This document shows positions 22,916 to 35,282 of a stretch of DNA of 64,000 bases, one piece after another. The first letter of the stretch is position 1. Every line of letters starts with the position of its first letter. Under the pieces are notes generated by a model. That model was not told where the DNA came from, did no database searches, and worked only from the letters and a program-made list of their open reading frames with translations. The stretch is taken from the NCBI GenBank assembly GCA_023238725.1, contig CM041534.1, positions 1,570,501 through 1,634,500 on the forward strand, in the 5' to 3' direction. This DNA is from Scortum barcoo. Lineage: Eukaryota > Chordata > Actinopteri > Centrarchiformes > Terapontidae. Position numbers and translations under genes: made by a program.

Positions 22916-25900
22916 CTTTCTTGTATTGTTGAATGCTATGGTTGATTTAAATGCTATTCTTGACCTTTCAAGGGTTAAAGTATTAAAACATTGACTGTGT
23001 CTCGCTCTCTCTCTATCTGTCTCGCTCTCTCTGTTAAGACCCTCCCACTGTGTGTGTCTGTATATGGGACATGTCCTTTTTGTGCCATAGAGAAGGAATG
23101 TCTTAAAAACATCTTGCATGATCACAGAAACTCCACTACCAACAGGTCTGTTTTCCTGATATTTTTCTTGGGAAAAACCTCGGTGAAGCCTTTTAGTAAA
23201 TATGGACAGAGGCAGTTTGACTGTTAAGTTCAGCAAAATCTTAGTAAATACCCACTATAAGAGTTATACGACTCATAGCCTCTGCTCCTAAAGGCAGAGG
23301 CAGATTGAGCCTCATGAATCTACTCAGGTCTAGGCACATAATATACATTTATCTTTCTTTAAAAAAATCAAAGTCCATTAAAACCTTTATTTTCTAAATT
23401 TGAGGTGCTGTATCGCCTGTCGAATGTCTCTCTAGTCATTATAGTTCTTCTGTCATTAAACTGACAGCTTTAAAAAAAGTGTGTGTTGAATTAATCAAGT
23501 TAGCATAAGCTAGCTTCTTACTTACTAAATGGCAAACAACCAGATCAACCTGATCAGATGTCAAACACTACAATTTCATTATGTCTAAGAAAATAAGTAA
23601 ACTTTGTGAAGCATGAGGGCTTCGTAATACAGTTGGTTAGGAACATCTTTACTGACACTGTGTAAATAAAGGCTTCACATTTACGTTTCATCTGAGTCTT
23701 TTCTTTAGTCAAGCAAATTTCAGGGAGATGGCAGTAAAAAGGGAGAGTTGGCAGGTGAAAAAAATCAATCTAGCCATTTTCTCAACACAGAAGCTCTTGA
23801 GACAGCAGCTTAACACTGAGTGTCAGATGAAGATGATGATGACGGCCCAGGTGCCCCAGCAGAATGCTTCGTATCATTGATGTCCTCATTTGTGAAGCAT
23901 TGCTTCCTTTTCCTTATTACCTCGTGATAAAAGGCCACCTTTGTTCCCTCATCACTGTCAGAACATGTCTCATCTACAAACACTGCACTCTCTCATTTGC
24001 TGCATTAACTGTTCCCTAAATGAGTTTTTCCTCCTACCTATAGCTCCTCTGGGGAAATTCATCAAAAACAAGCAGACTGCTGACCTTGCAGTATTTCAGT
24101 TTGGAGCTTGAGATCACAGATGTTTTATGGGAAAATTCACAAATAAATCAGAAACCATAAACTCTGCTGAAGAAACTTCAAGAATGGATTGGAAAATGAG
24201 AGAACATTAAAAAAAAAAACCCATAATTCTTCAGGGGATAAAAGCAGGCAGTGCTTTAATATACTTAAATGATAGGATTCAATCAAACTTTGGAAACATG
24301 ATGCCAGTTAAAGTCTTTAAAGTGGGTTCGAAATGTTTTTTATTTTGTTTTTGTTTTTCAAAATATGTAACAGTTTTCTATAGTTTTGTAGGTGGAGCTG
24401 TTTTATCACCACCCGCGTTTTTTTTTTTTTTTTTGTTTGTTTAACTGTGAGCAGCTCCTCCGTCACCTTTGTGGGTTGCTAGAATAATTGACAGCACACT
24501 CAAAAATGTGTTATGTTTTTTGTATGCATATGCACTATTTATAGTATACTTCATTTTGTTACTTTTCCACTGTGAAAACACTACGTACTCCGAACCTGCC
24601 TAGAATTACTGTGTAGGTAGAAACATGCATAGAGACTGATGCTGACTGATGAGATTGAGAGACAAATAGTGTTAGTTTGCTTGCTTGTTTCCTCTGAGGG
24701 CTGTGCTGAGTGTGTATGGACGGTGTGCACTCTTACACTCACACATCATTTCATATTGAAACCTTTTGTAGGACTGGTGAAGGGAAGGGATTCATGTATG
24801 TAGGTTAACAGGGTTTCTAATTAGTGGCTTTGTAAAGGGAGAAGTAGATAAACCGGGAAGGCAGTTGGACACGTGAGTGGGCCGTGGCTTTCGGCTCCCT
24901 ATCAAGCCAGCGGAACAAGTGGGGTTTATTATTGAGCTTATGTTTAAAAGGTAGTGTTGTACTACATTATATTGAGAGGTGTTTGTTCTATTTGGGTGTG
25001 GCCACCTGCCGTGAAGTTTCTGCTCTTGGGTGAGGTGGTAAAATGGGTTACAGATAGTGGTCAGAGAATGGTGTGGGAAAGTCTTGGGGATGCTGACTGG
25101 ACGACTGAGCGGGCCACGCCTCTCAGATGAAACTGCCTATCGAGTCAGTGGGGACGGCCGATGTCAATCATCCTAAGCAGATAAAACATAATGAAAAAAA
25201 ACAACATTTCAATAAGATGATCTCTGTGATGTGTTTCCAGAACCAGTTACAGTTTTGGCTTGGGACAAATCTCAGATGAAATGCATGGTAATCATGAGTA
25301 GTTGTTTAGTGAGCAACATATTAAGTACCATAAGCTGTTTGTGTTGTGTCTTTGTGTTCTGCTCAGGAAGGCCAGCGTTGGGTTCGTTGCAGCTCTGTAA
25401 TCACTCCTCGTTCTCTGCATGTTTCATTATCTAAATATTTTCTGAACCAGAGCCTTATATTAGCTGTTATAATTTGGGATCCACCAGAGGGTTAGCACTC
25501 ACCTCTTGTTCTCCTTGTTCTACCTCTATTTAAATATGTATGAGGCATCTTTCTTTGGAGAGAATCATTTTTTCTCTCCGTGCTCCACCACGGCACAGTT
25601 TGCATTTCTTCAGATTGGAGCCATTTATCAGTTGGAAAGTGTAATTCAGGCAGGCGAGCTCCAAGTGTACATCTGGAACCCCGGGTGAAAATTATTTATT
25701 GTCAGCAGGACTGTGGTTGGCGGGCAGTGAAGTCAAGCATGTCAGCATTTTCATGGGAGTGATACCTGATCTCATCCTCAAGGTCAAGTGATAGCTTTAT
25801 ACTAAGTGTCTGTTTTTCAACTGGATGTGCTTGTGTGACATTTCCATTATTTTCTCCCATCACTGCAACACAAAAAACAGATGATCAGACTTTCATACAC

Positions 25901-26659
25901 AAGTATAGTGCACTGACAAAACAAATGAGAGCAAATCCAATGAAAACTAAATTAAACAGTTTTATTCGTGTAATGTTTTCCTACAGTTTAACACAGAATT
26001 GAGAAAATGTTTGTATGTTTGAAATCCAAATTTTATACTTGATGCAGATGGGTGGTCTAAACATATCAGACTGAAAATCAAAAACCTCAGTGGTCAGATT
26101 CTGTGGAATGAAGGAAAATGTCACCCATTGATATAATAAATGTTTTGAAGCCATAAGATATTGAGGAATATGATTTATTAGACTTTGGATACACAGGCAA
26201 TACTTGTTAGTAGAATACATATTATACTGGGTTTTGGTGTTTGTTGACAATAAGAATATCACTGGTCCTTGAGCAGGAAAACTGCTGACAGACACACTTT
26301 TGCTACCTTTGTGTAGGCCAACACTGATCTGCTGATCCAAACGTGGCAAAGCTGTTTTGAAGCTTTTTTCACTGCCACTGCTTTTAGCTCAATTTTTAGC
26401 AAACATTTTTTCACTGTTTGTTTATTTTTAGTTTTGCCATATTGTTTATTTCATATATATTTTTTTAACCTTCACATTCGACTCTGGTCTTCCTCACATG
26501 CCATTGTACAGAGCGATCATTTATCTGCACTTCATCTGCTGACCTCTGCTTACACACTGACGCACACACTCACCTCTGCATATTTATTCACATGTAATCT
26601 GCACACATACATCACCCTATGTCACTCTCTCATCATCACTTGTGTATTCTGTACACACA
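22916..26659. other. intron, nothing recognised
   Basis: Contains a CT-rich run (23000-23035), a T-run (24418-24435) and two loosely similar segments near 24.87 and 25.09 kb. The frames 25981-26349 (-) and 26434-26847 (+) have no domain; the latter runs into the Tc1-like element. Confidence 0.5.
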
Positions 26660-27750
26660 TACAGTGCATCCAGAAAGTATTCACAACGCTTCACTTTTTC
26701 CACATTTTGTTATGTTACAGCCTTATTCCAAAATGGATTAAATTCATTTTCTTCCTCAAAATTCTACACACAACACCACATAATGACAACGTGAAAGAAA
26801 TTTTTTTTCTTGAGATTTTTGCAAATTTATTAAAAATAAAAAACTAAGAAATCACATGTACATAAGTATTCACAGCCTTTGCTCAAGTACTTTGTTGATG
26901 CACCTTTGGCAGCAATTACAGCCTCAAGTCTTTTTGAACATGATGACATGATGCCACAAGCTTGCTTGGCACACCTATCTTTGGGCAGTTTCTCTTTGGA
27001 CATTCCTCTTTGCAGCACCTCTCAAGCTCCATCAGGTTGGATGGGAAGCACAGCCATTTTCAGATCTCTCCAGAGATGTTCAATCGGATTCATGTCTGGG
27101 CTCTGGCTGGGCCACTCAAGGACATTCACAGAGTTGTCCTGAAGCCACTCCTTTGTTATCTTGGCTGTGTGCTTAGGGTCGTTGTCCTGCTGAAAGATGA
27201 ACCGTCGCCCCAGTCTGAGGTCAAGAGCGCTCTGGAGCAGGTTTTCATCCAGGATGTCTCTGTACATTGCTGCATTCATCTTTCCCTCTATCCTGACTAG
27301 TCTCCCAGTTCCTGCCGCTGAAAAACATCCCCACAGCATGATGCTGCCACCACCATGCTATACTGTAGGGATAGTATTGGCCTGGTTTCCTCCAAACATG
27401 ACGCCTGGCATTAACGCCAAAGAGTTCAATCTTTGTCTCATCAGACCAGAGAATTTTGTTTCTCATGGTCTGAGAGTCCTTCAGGTGCATTTTGGCAAAC
27501 TCCAGGCGGGCTGCCATGTGCCTTTTACTCAGGAGTGGCTTTCCGTCTGGCCACTCTACCATACAGGCCTGATTGGTGGATTGCTGCAGAGATGGTTGTC
27601 CTTCTGGAAGGTTCTCCTCTCTCTACAGAGGTACGCTGGAGCTCTGACAGAGTGACCATCGGGTTCTTGGTCACCTCCCTGACTAAGGCCCTTTTCCCCC
27701 GATTCGCTTCAGTTTAGACCGTTTGCCAGCTCTAGGAAGAGTCCTGGTGG
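26660..27750 (-). mobile_element. Tc1/mariner-type DNA transposon, truncated
   Basis: The left end begins at a TA (26660-26661) followed by CAGTGCATCCAGAAAGTATTCAC, the terminal inverted repeat of a common fish Tc1-like family. The element then runs on the minus strand through the 3' part of a transposase gene. Similarity stops near 27750, so the 5' end of the element, the transposase N-terminus with its DNA-binding domain and the second inverted repeat are missing. It cannot be mobile in cis. Confidence 0.88.
27022..27720 (-). pseudogene. Tc1-like transposase pseudogene (catalytic part)
   Basis: A Tc1-family DDE transposase cuts and pastes the element at TA sites. Here only the catalytic region survives. 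The first frame (27562 downward) contains ILWSDETKIELFGVNARRHV with the first catalytic Asp. The second (27339 downward) contains MLWGCFSAAGTGRLVRIEG, FIFQQDNDPKHTA with the second Asp, and QSPDMNPIEHLWRDLK with the final Glu. Between them lie a small deletion with a frameshift near 27380 and a stop at 27358-27360. A TGA at 27022-27024 cuts off the C-terminus, whose remainder (CEYL near the end) is still readable. The paired-like N-terminal domain is absent. It cannot encode an active enzyme. Confidence 0.9.
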
Positions 27751-30700
27751 ACATGTACATGTACACTGTACATGTTTACATTGCTGCTGTGTAACAGTAA
27801 ACTGGCTCTAGTTATATTTTTTCGGGGGGTGGGGGCTCCTTTTATTGCTCTACAGTATGCTGTAAACTGAGTTTGGCATTGAGGTTATTGGCATTTTAAC
27901 AAGATGCAAGTTACCACATGCCACTAAAGAGAGCATGGACAGTTCAATGATCAGATTTGCTCCTGCTGTTTGTGTTTCTCCACAAGGCATGAATCTGATA
28001 TCAGCTGGCTAGCATTAGATCCCCAGCAGGTAGGGAGAGACTGAATCACACAGGGTTCAGATGAGTCCTGCTTCACCTTAATAAGAGGTCGAGATTAGAG
28101 CCTGCAGTCACGACGGTCAGGTGTCCTGATGGGTGTTCAAGTCATTCCCAGTTGACTGTCGATTATGAATTTTCACAGATGTATAATTTATTATTTAAAG
28201 TGGCTTAGTTACTTTTCATGTTGTTGAATTTGGCAGTCAAAGTGACAAAAGCAGAGTGTTACACCTAACATTACATTACATGTTTCTTTTGCTTCACTGC
28301 CCGCTGGAGGACATCCAGTTAAAAGCTGAAATAGCTTAAATTCATCCAGAAGAAACCCCAGAGCTCATTGGTCTGATGTCTCAGGAAAAGCTGAGGCTGT
28401 GGAGGCTTTAAGAATAACTGTCAGAAACTAGAAATAGACGGTCGTCTCACTGTTGCTATTGTTTGCTTATGTAGGTCACATGGCGACATCATTATTATAT
28501 TGAGATTTATCATAACCAGTTAAAAACTGGTTAAATGATTAAATGATTTAATCAATAATGAACAGCCCATGAAAACATTTAAACATTTAAACAGTTTTTT
28601 TTCAGTGTAGTTTCTTCAGTGTAGTAATCATTCCTCCTGTTCATATTGACCATAAGTGATGAAAGTGAAAGGGGCCACAGTCCTCATTCTGTCTAACAAC
28701 ACATTATAAATTTAATCTGAAGCTCATATGAAGCTTCAGCAGTCTGTTAAACAGAAACAACGAGGTATCATCGAAGGTGAGTATTGTATATAATTGGATA
28801 CCAAATCCTTTAATTAAATATATGCCGAATGACATTTAACTTAAGAATACAATACGGTCTGATGGCTGGTAGCTGTGTTCAGTCAAGTATAGTAGGACCA
28901 AACATGTGCAGCTATTAAGCAGCTGTGTTCACTAATGAGCACACCTTCAACTAGAGACAGGAAGCAACCAGTGTTCAGTGAAACTTGTCAGATAAAAAAA
29001 ACCCTGCTTAATCTTAGAATACAGATCTGTGCTGAAAATCATCCTACAGGTAAATCTTGTTTTCCACTTACGTAGTGCTCTTGTACATCACAGACTTAAG
29101 ATAAAAAATGATGATTGTAAGTTATTTTGTCTCTGTACATTGGTGTTGCTGTTTAGTGTGGCAGGGCCCCAAACATATGACTGCATGTATTGTATCTGAG
29201 GGTAATGTCTCTTGGATGACTGCTGACAATGATGTTGGCTGCAGCTGACATACCAATTCAGCTTTATTTTACTATATTTAATGGCCCTTTTTACAATAGG
29301 TTAAACAACAGAGCTGGGATTCAAAACAGAATCATTTCTACTTTAGAAGTGATGGGGGAAATAAGTAAGAATTATTCTGCCCCAGAGCTCATAATGGCTA
29401 TAATGTCTGCAGAGGTTTGGTCTGGTTATTTGTCAATAGCAGTAAATCAGTGATAATTTGGCCTCAGCTGAGCGTCGCTGCACAGAGGGTCACACGGATG
29501 GTGCAGGTGTAAAATGTTCACACGCCACTGGAGACACCCGAAGCTCTGCCAAGTTATAGAGAGCCTTTACTAACTTTTTCCTGAGTTTTAACCACATCTT
29601 AGAGTCTAACTTTAATATGACCATTTTGTTTATTTTCTTTATTTTGGATATCTACTATCTGCTCATTTATTAATGGTGTGTGTCTTCTTATCAGATGATT
29701 TCATATGAATATAGATTTGCAGCCCAATTGTCTAATATAAAAGCAACAGATTCTGTTGATACTATATGATATAAATTATGCTAATTGAAAGCTGAGAAGA
29801 TATGATACGATACTATATAAATATATATGTGTGTGTGTATGTAACTGTATGAAAATAAGCAAGCACAGGCAAAACTTTAAGCCAGTTCCTAAAACTTTTT
29901 TTTTCACAGAAATGTTGCTGGGTGGGTGTTTAATTTGATATTTTCAATATGCTTGATGGACTTCTTTCCCTTTGCATAAAACACCTCATAGTTTTAATAA
30001 CACGTTTGCCATAAATAGGGAGAAATTAGTAATCTGTCTGTCTGTCTGTTTGTGTGTAGATGTAACAGCAGCTGCAGAAGTTTGCCTTTAATAGGAGGCA
30101 GCAGAACTCCATTTAGGAGTGAGTGCTTAAAATCTTATATGTTTTTTTTTTCTTCTTTTTTTTACCTAATCCATCTTCAGTCACTTTCTCTATTATCTGC
30201 CATGACACCCTTTTGTTCTTGATGGAAATCTCATCACTGGCCTGAGTACTGAGTATTGAGCTCCCGGTGAAATGGATAGCATGGCTTGCCCACACTCCAA
30301 CGTTCCACTCAGGCCAAAACTTCAATGGACAAGTAAATCTCACTATTATGTCTGAAAGCATTGTCAAGATCAAGATTTTTTTGTAAACAGAATTGCTTTT
30401 CGAAAACTGTCCCAAATCCTTTTCTAAATGTCTATTCCCCTTTGGTGTCATGTTTGTGTTTCAAACACGTATTATCATATTCTCAGATGCTGTGCACTCA
30501 TCAGTGACCATCAGTGAGCTGGACCAGGCATGGGCCATGAACGTTTAAGGTTAATTGACTGGTCACTTTCAAATACAAGTTGTTGTCCTTTTATACAACA
30601 CAACAACATAGAGAGTGATTTACTGCTCTGGAGTGAGAGCTGAGGTTGACTAAATGAGGAATTAACTGAGTGTTGTTCCATCACCATTATGTATTTATTT

Positions 30701-31024
30701 AGAGCCTCTGCATGTGTGGATTCAATTGTAAGCTGACATCTGGTTCAGGGATTTTCTCGTCATCCCATTGTCTCCACACAAACAAGCTGTGGCTGGGGTG
30801 GGTATTGTCCTTTAGTATCTGCACAGCCACCTCGTCTCACTGATACCACTGATGCTCTGTAGATGGAAACCGATGATGTTATTGGTGGTTTTAGTCACTC
30901 TCTGCATACTTCTCGTATCCTGGGTCATACTCAAACCATGACAGTTTGTAATGTTTCCAATCAGGATGCTTCCCTTTCCTCCTCTCTAAAAGTTTACAGG
31001 AAACTGAGACTGTTTAGCAGCTCT
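27751..31024. other. intron, nothing recognised
   Basis: Begins with a short palindrome at the Tc1 break (27757-27775). The rest shows no coding similarity; the frames 29229-29453 (+) and 30113-30451 (-) lack recognisable motifs. Confidence 0.5.
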
Positions 31025-31255
31025 GCCTCAGCTCCCTTGACGTAGACTGGGATGTGTGTCTCTTCTTCAATTTATATAATATTGATCAGCTCCTTGGTTT
31101 TGCTAATTTTGAGCAGTAGGTTGTTCTCTGTGCACCACTCTGCAAATAGCTGATTTCCTCACAGTGAATTCTCCTTGTTGTTTGTAATCCGGCTGATGAT
31201 GGCAGCGCTGTCCATAAACTTCACATTGTGATCATGGGTGTGAGGAAGTGCACCC
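31025..31255 (-). pseudogene. LINE reverse-transcriptase fragment (Rex1/CR1-like)
   Basis: On the minus strand one frame reads HDHNVKFMDSAAIISRITNN, then after a stop NQLFAEWCTENNLLLKISKT followed by KELI, and after another stop THIPVYVKG. This matches the stretch downstream of the RT catalytic FADD box, where fish Rex1/CR1-group LINEs have a conserved L-x-x-W-C-x-x-N-x-L-x-L-N-x-x-K-T-K-E pattern. Two in-frame stops show it is dead. It covers a different part of the protein from the 15.4- and 22.7-kb fragments. Confidence 0.75.
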
Positions 31256-34200
31256 ATAGTGAAGCACTAATTTAAGTAGTAACTTAAAGAAACGGACTAT
31301 GACTATGTTACTCACCTGCCATTTCTGAACCACCCATTCCCTCCACCTGCTGAGCTATTAAAGGCTCTTTTAAAGAGAAAGTAAATGCTTCACGTTCTCT
31401 GTGTGGAGCTGCTGATCTGCTGTCTTGGTATTCATAGTTGTTCGACTCAACTACTCATAGTGGCCTCATGCATGACTACTGTCATAATTTGGTCTCCAGG
31501 TCCTCCTGCCAGCAAAAAATAATGTCACTACAGTCGGCCAGTCAACTCATTCCAGATGGAGCCGCTGCAACGTCACATTTCATATTTCATTTGGTTCACA
31601 TCTGTGCGCATGACTCACGTTTGGACTGCTACGTCCATTTCTGTGACCCACAAAGCAGCTCTAATGGCTTCAGGAGCAACTAGAGGTTTTTACACACATC
31701 CCTACAAAGTAACATAATGCATAGAATATACACTGTAAAACAAACCTGTAATGTGACAGTCACTTTTAAAATGTACGTCATCTAAAACCATCACACAAAG
31801 TCAAGTAGAGGAGAAACTCTAACACAGCAGTCTCTCCTTGCTGGTGCAAAGACATTAAGTAATGTGTTGGTGATTTCATTCTGCTTTTCTAACTGGCTTG
31901 AGCAGCTGCCAAGTACAGCTGCCAGAGTTTTAACAAATATAAATAAAAGAAAGCACCTCACACTTATATCAGTGTTTTTATATAGGCTTTCTCTCTCTTG
32001 TAGAATTGATTTGAATGCTGTAGAGAGGTATTCTGCACTCTCTCAAGCACTGCCTTAGCTCATCAAACAGCATTAAATGTACAAAAATTTCAGAATGGAG
32101 AGGCTGGCTTCTCTTTCTATGGACCCAAACTGAGGAGTGGACTGTCCATACATATCTGCTGTGCAACTAATGTGAGAATACATATGAAGATGATATGAAA
32201 TATGGATCCTGTTTTTTTATAATATCTTACTAGTTTATTACTGTGCATTTTATTTAGTTTTATTTGAAGTCACATTATCATTCCTACCCTGTTGTATTGT
32301 ATTTTAAGGCTTTATGTGGCACCCTTTAATGTGTTTCTTTACATGTACAATGCTGAAATTGACACCTCAGTTTTTGATATATTGAATTGGCAATGGAATG
32401 TATGAAAGGTGTTTTGTTAAGTTTTTGTATTATATGTTTATTAGTAATGAATGAATGAGCTGCTAATGAAACAAACAGCCTCTTCATATGAGAAATCACA
32501 TAGACTACATCCACCCATCAACAGCTGTTAGCTGTTAGAAAGCAGGCACATCGATCAATATACAGCCTACAATTTCTTCATTCAAGTCAAAAAGTACATG
32601 ATGTAAAAGAACTAAAAGTTAATAAAAGTGCTCACTGAGAGATATCCAACTGGCATTTTAAACAGCACCTCATTACAGCAGCTGATTAATACCTACTTGA
32701 AGGTTAATTCCCATTTCAAATGTTTTTGCCATTTCAGAAAAAAGGCTGTGCTGGTAACTAGTGTGCACTTTAAGCTTATGCATTTACACACACCCAATTT
32801 CCTCACCAGGAGTCTGAATGCATTTCAAGTGTACTGTAGCCTAAAAGGACTGACACTTGTTTTGAAGCTCAGCATTCACAAGTGCAGTTTGAGAACAGTG
32901 GCTGCTCTGTTCTGTTCAATGACTCAGCCTCAGAGCCAATTTTAGAGGCACATTCCCCAGGCAACATTTCAGACTCTAACAGACAAGGTGATGTTTCTCA
33001 GCTGCGCAACAATTAAAACAAATTGTTATTGATATTGTTATCGAACTTTGGTGTCTGGTTAAGTCTGAAGGACCCTTGAATCACAATATTTTTAGAGCAA
33101 TATCATTAATTGCCTTTTTTTTTTTTACCACCTATCTTAATTCCAGCATTTCTGCTGCAGTGGCTGTGTAAAAGCCCAGCGGTGCATAACGCTGATGAAG
33201 CAGCCAGAGAGATAATCAAATAATTATAAATGAGAAACGTTATGCTTCGTTATGCTTCTCTTTGAAAAAGGCTCTGCCTCATTTTTCCATGACAAATATA
33301 GATTACATTCTATCCGAGGCTACAGGTTGTTTCATGTATATTTAGCTTTGATTATGTTGGGAATGGTACGTGAGTTTACAATTCAATTTCCTGCACAGAC
33401 ATGAGCCACAATTTTGATTTGTATTCAGACTCCTATTGTGTAAGCACAAAAAAAAGAATGAAGTATATCTGCATTTGACATTTACCACTGTCACAGAGAA
33501 GAACACTGAGGACAGATGCATATCTCAGAAGTTTATTTGCCAACTGAGAATCTGGACATGGCCGACAAAACCAAATGAGAAGCTGCCAGTTACAGTAGCT
33601 CTGTAAACACAGAAACAGTACAGCCCTCTGTGGTTAATTTGGTATTCAATTGGCATGGGGTGTTGGGAAGTTTATGTAATGCAAAGTACAGTAAAGTGAT
33701 TTTAATGGAAAGCATGTGTAACGTTTCTGAGTCACTCAACCTGTCCACAGATAGATAATATGAGATAATAGGTCTTGTTTCCCATAGGTCTTATTGTGAG
33801 TATGGCAGAAGAATGAAAAAATAACTAAATGAGGCCTCGGTACAAGAACTTAAATGTCAGACTATGAATATACGATCTCCTTGCAAAATCCATATTATTA
33901 TTACTTACAAATATACTACTACTGATATCAATAATAATAGAAATGACACTCTTCAGTAAGAGAGGTTTACAAAGTGCAAAGTGAAAAAAAGAGTACAGAA
34001 ATGGTGGCTTATAGATTAAAACACAGTGAAATGACAGTAAAACAGTATGACAAACAGTAATAGAGTAGAGTAAAATAAAATGAAGACAGCTGAATAAAAT
34101 GGAAAAAGCTGCCCAGTGTTTGAGCCTGCAGTCCCTGTGAGGGGTCAAATAGGCCCAGTAATGCTTTTCTACAATCCCTACTCCATCCAAAGGAGAAACA

Positions 34201-35216
34201 ATACTAGAAACACTTGACCCATTGAGAGTATAATAAGAGATGGAAATTGTTATATTATGGGAATGGAAGTATTTAGCTTGAAGTGAATTTTCTCAAGGAC
34301 TTGAGAATTCACCTGCACCCAAAAAACTGGAACAGTATACTGAAGATCACATTTAGATCATATAGCTACATGTATAATATCTACATTTAAATGTCATATG
34401 TATAGGTTTTAATTTTAAGTATCCCAGTGCAAGCCCAAGTATGAGGATACTTCAAATTTAGTCTGATAGCACCACAGTTTTAAGAGGTAGAGACAGAGAA
34501 TTGGAATATGAAGGATGACATACAGAGAATTAAAGTACATGAATTATTTCTTGGGAGGTGATGACAGTAATACACAGAGCAGACGGGGTGGGTCACCTCC
34601 TTCTCATGCGGTGACAGCGAGCTGCTGACAGGCTCTGCTGAAAGGCCAATAGGAGGGCTCGCTGCTCTTTCTGGTCCACAAATGTTGTAACCTTAACCAC
34701 AGTGCCAATGATAAAAGCAGTGTGGTGAAAGGGTCATCTGGGACCCAGCTGCATGCCCGGGTCTCCATTATCATACTTTATTAGAAGTGATACCTTCTGC
34801 TCTTTCAATTATATAGAGAAGAGATTAGGACTTTTTCATTAAGCCCCTGTCTGTCTTACATGCTTTGGAGCGGTCACACAAAATTACAAAAATTATCCCT
34901 GATAACAATTTTTATGAGGAGCTGCAAACCCTGTTTTCAGCTGCTGCTTGTTAACCTCCTGGCCTTTGTCTGCCAATCATTACACCATGACCATTCCTTC
35001 AACACAGTGGGCTATGTAGTCTCTTGTTTGGTGCTTAGTAAATACAAATTGCAGTGCTACTTAAGATGCCAGGCATTTAATGCCAACCTAGTCACTACAA
35101 AAATGATTCATTTTTCCCTTACAACAGCAGCCATAAACATGTATTTCATGGCAGTAATGACAGATTATTATCCTGCCATTAGTTCAGTTCAGTGGATGAA
35201 AACACTTTGCCAAGGG

Positions 35217-35218
<2 letters not shown>
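31256..35218. other. intron, nothing recognised
   Basis: AT-rich sequence without recognised families. The longest frame, 33825-34190 (-), has no domain. Confidence 0.5.

Positions 35219-35278
<60 letters not shown>
35219..35278. repeat. (CA)n microsatellite, 30 units
   Basis: Sixty uninterrupted bases, the longest CA/TG tract in the window. The long frames crossing it are artefacts. Confidence 0.98.

Positions 35279-35282
<4 letters not shown>

Noticed and set aside
22664..22994. Plus-strand frames of 80-99 codons
   Set aside because: Antisense of the Rex1-like LINE fragment, whose conserved residues read on the minus strand.
27197..27717. Plus-strand frames of 94-152 codons
   Set aside because: Shadows of the minus-strand Tc1-like transposase.
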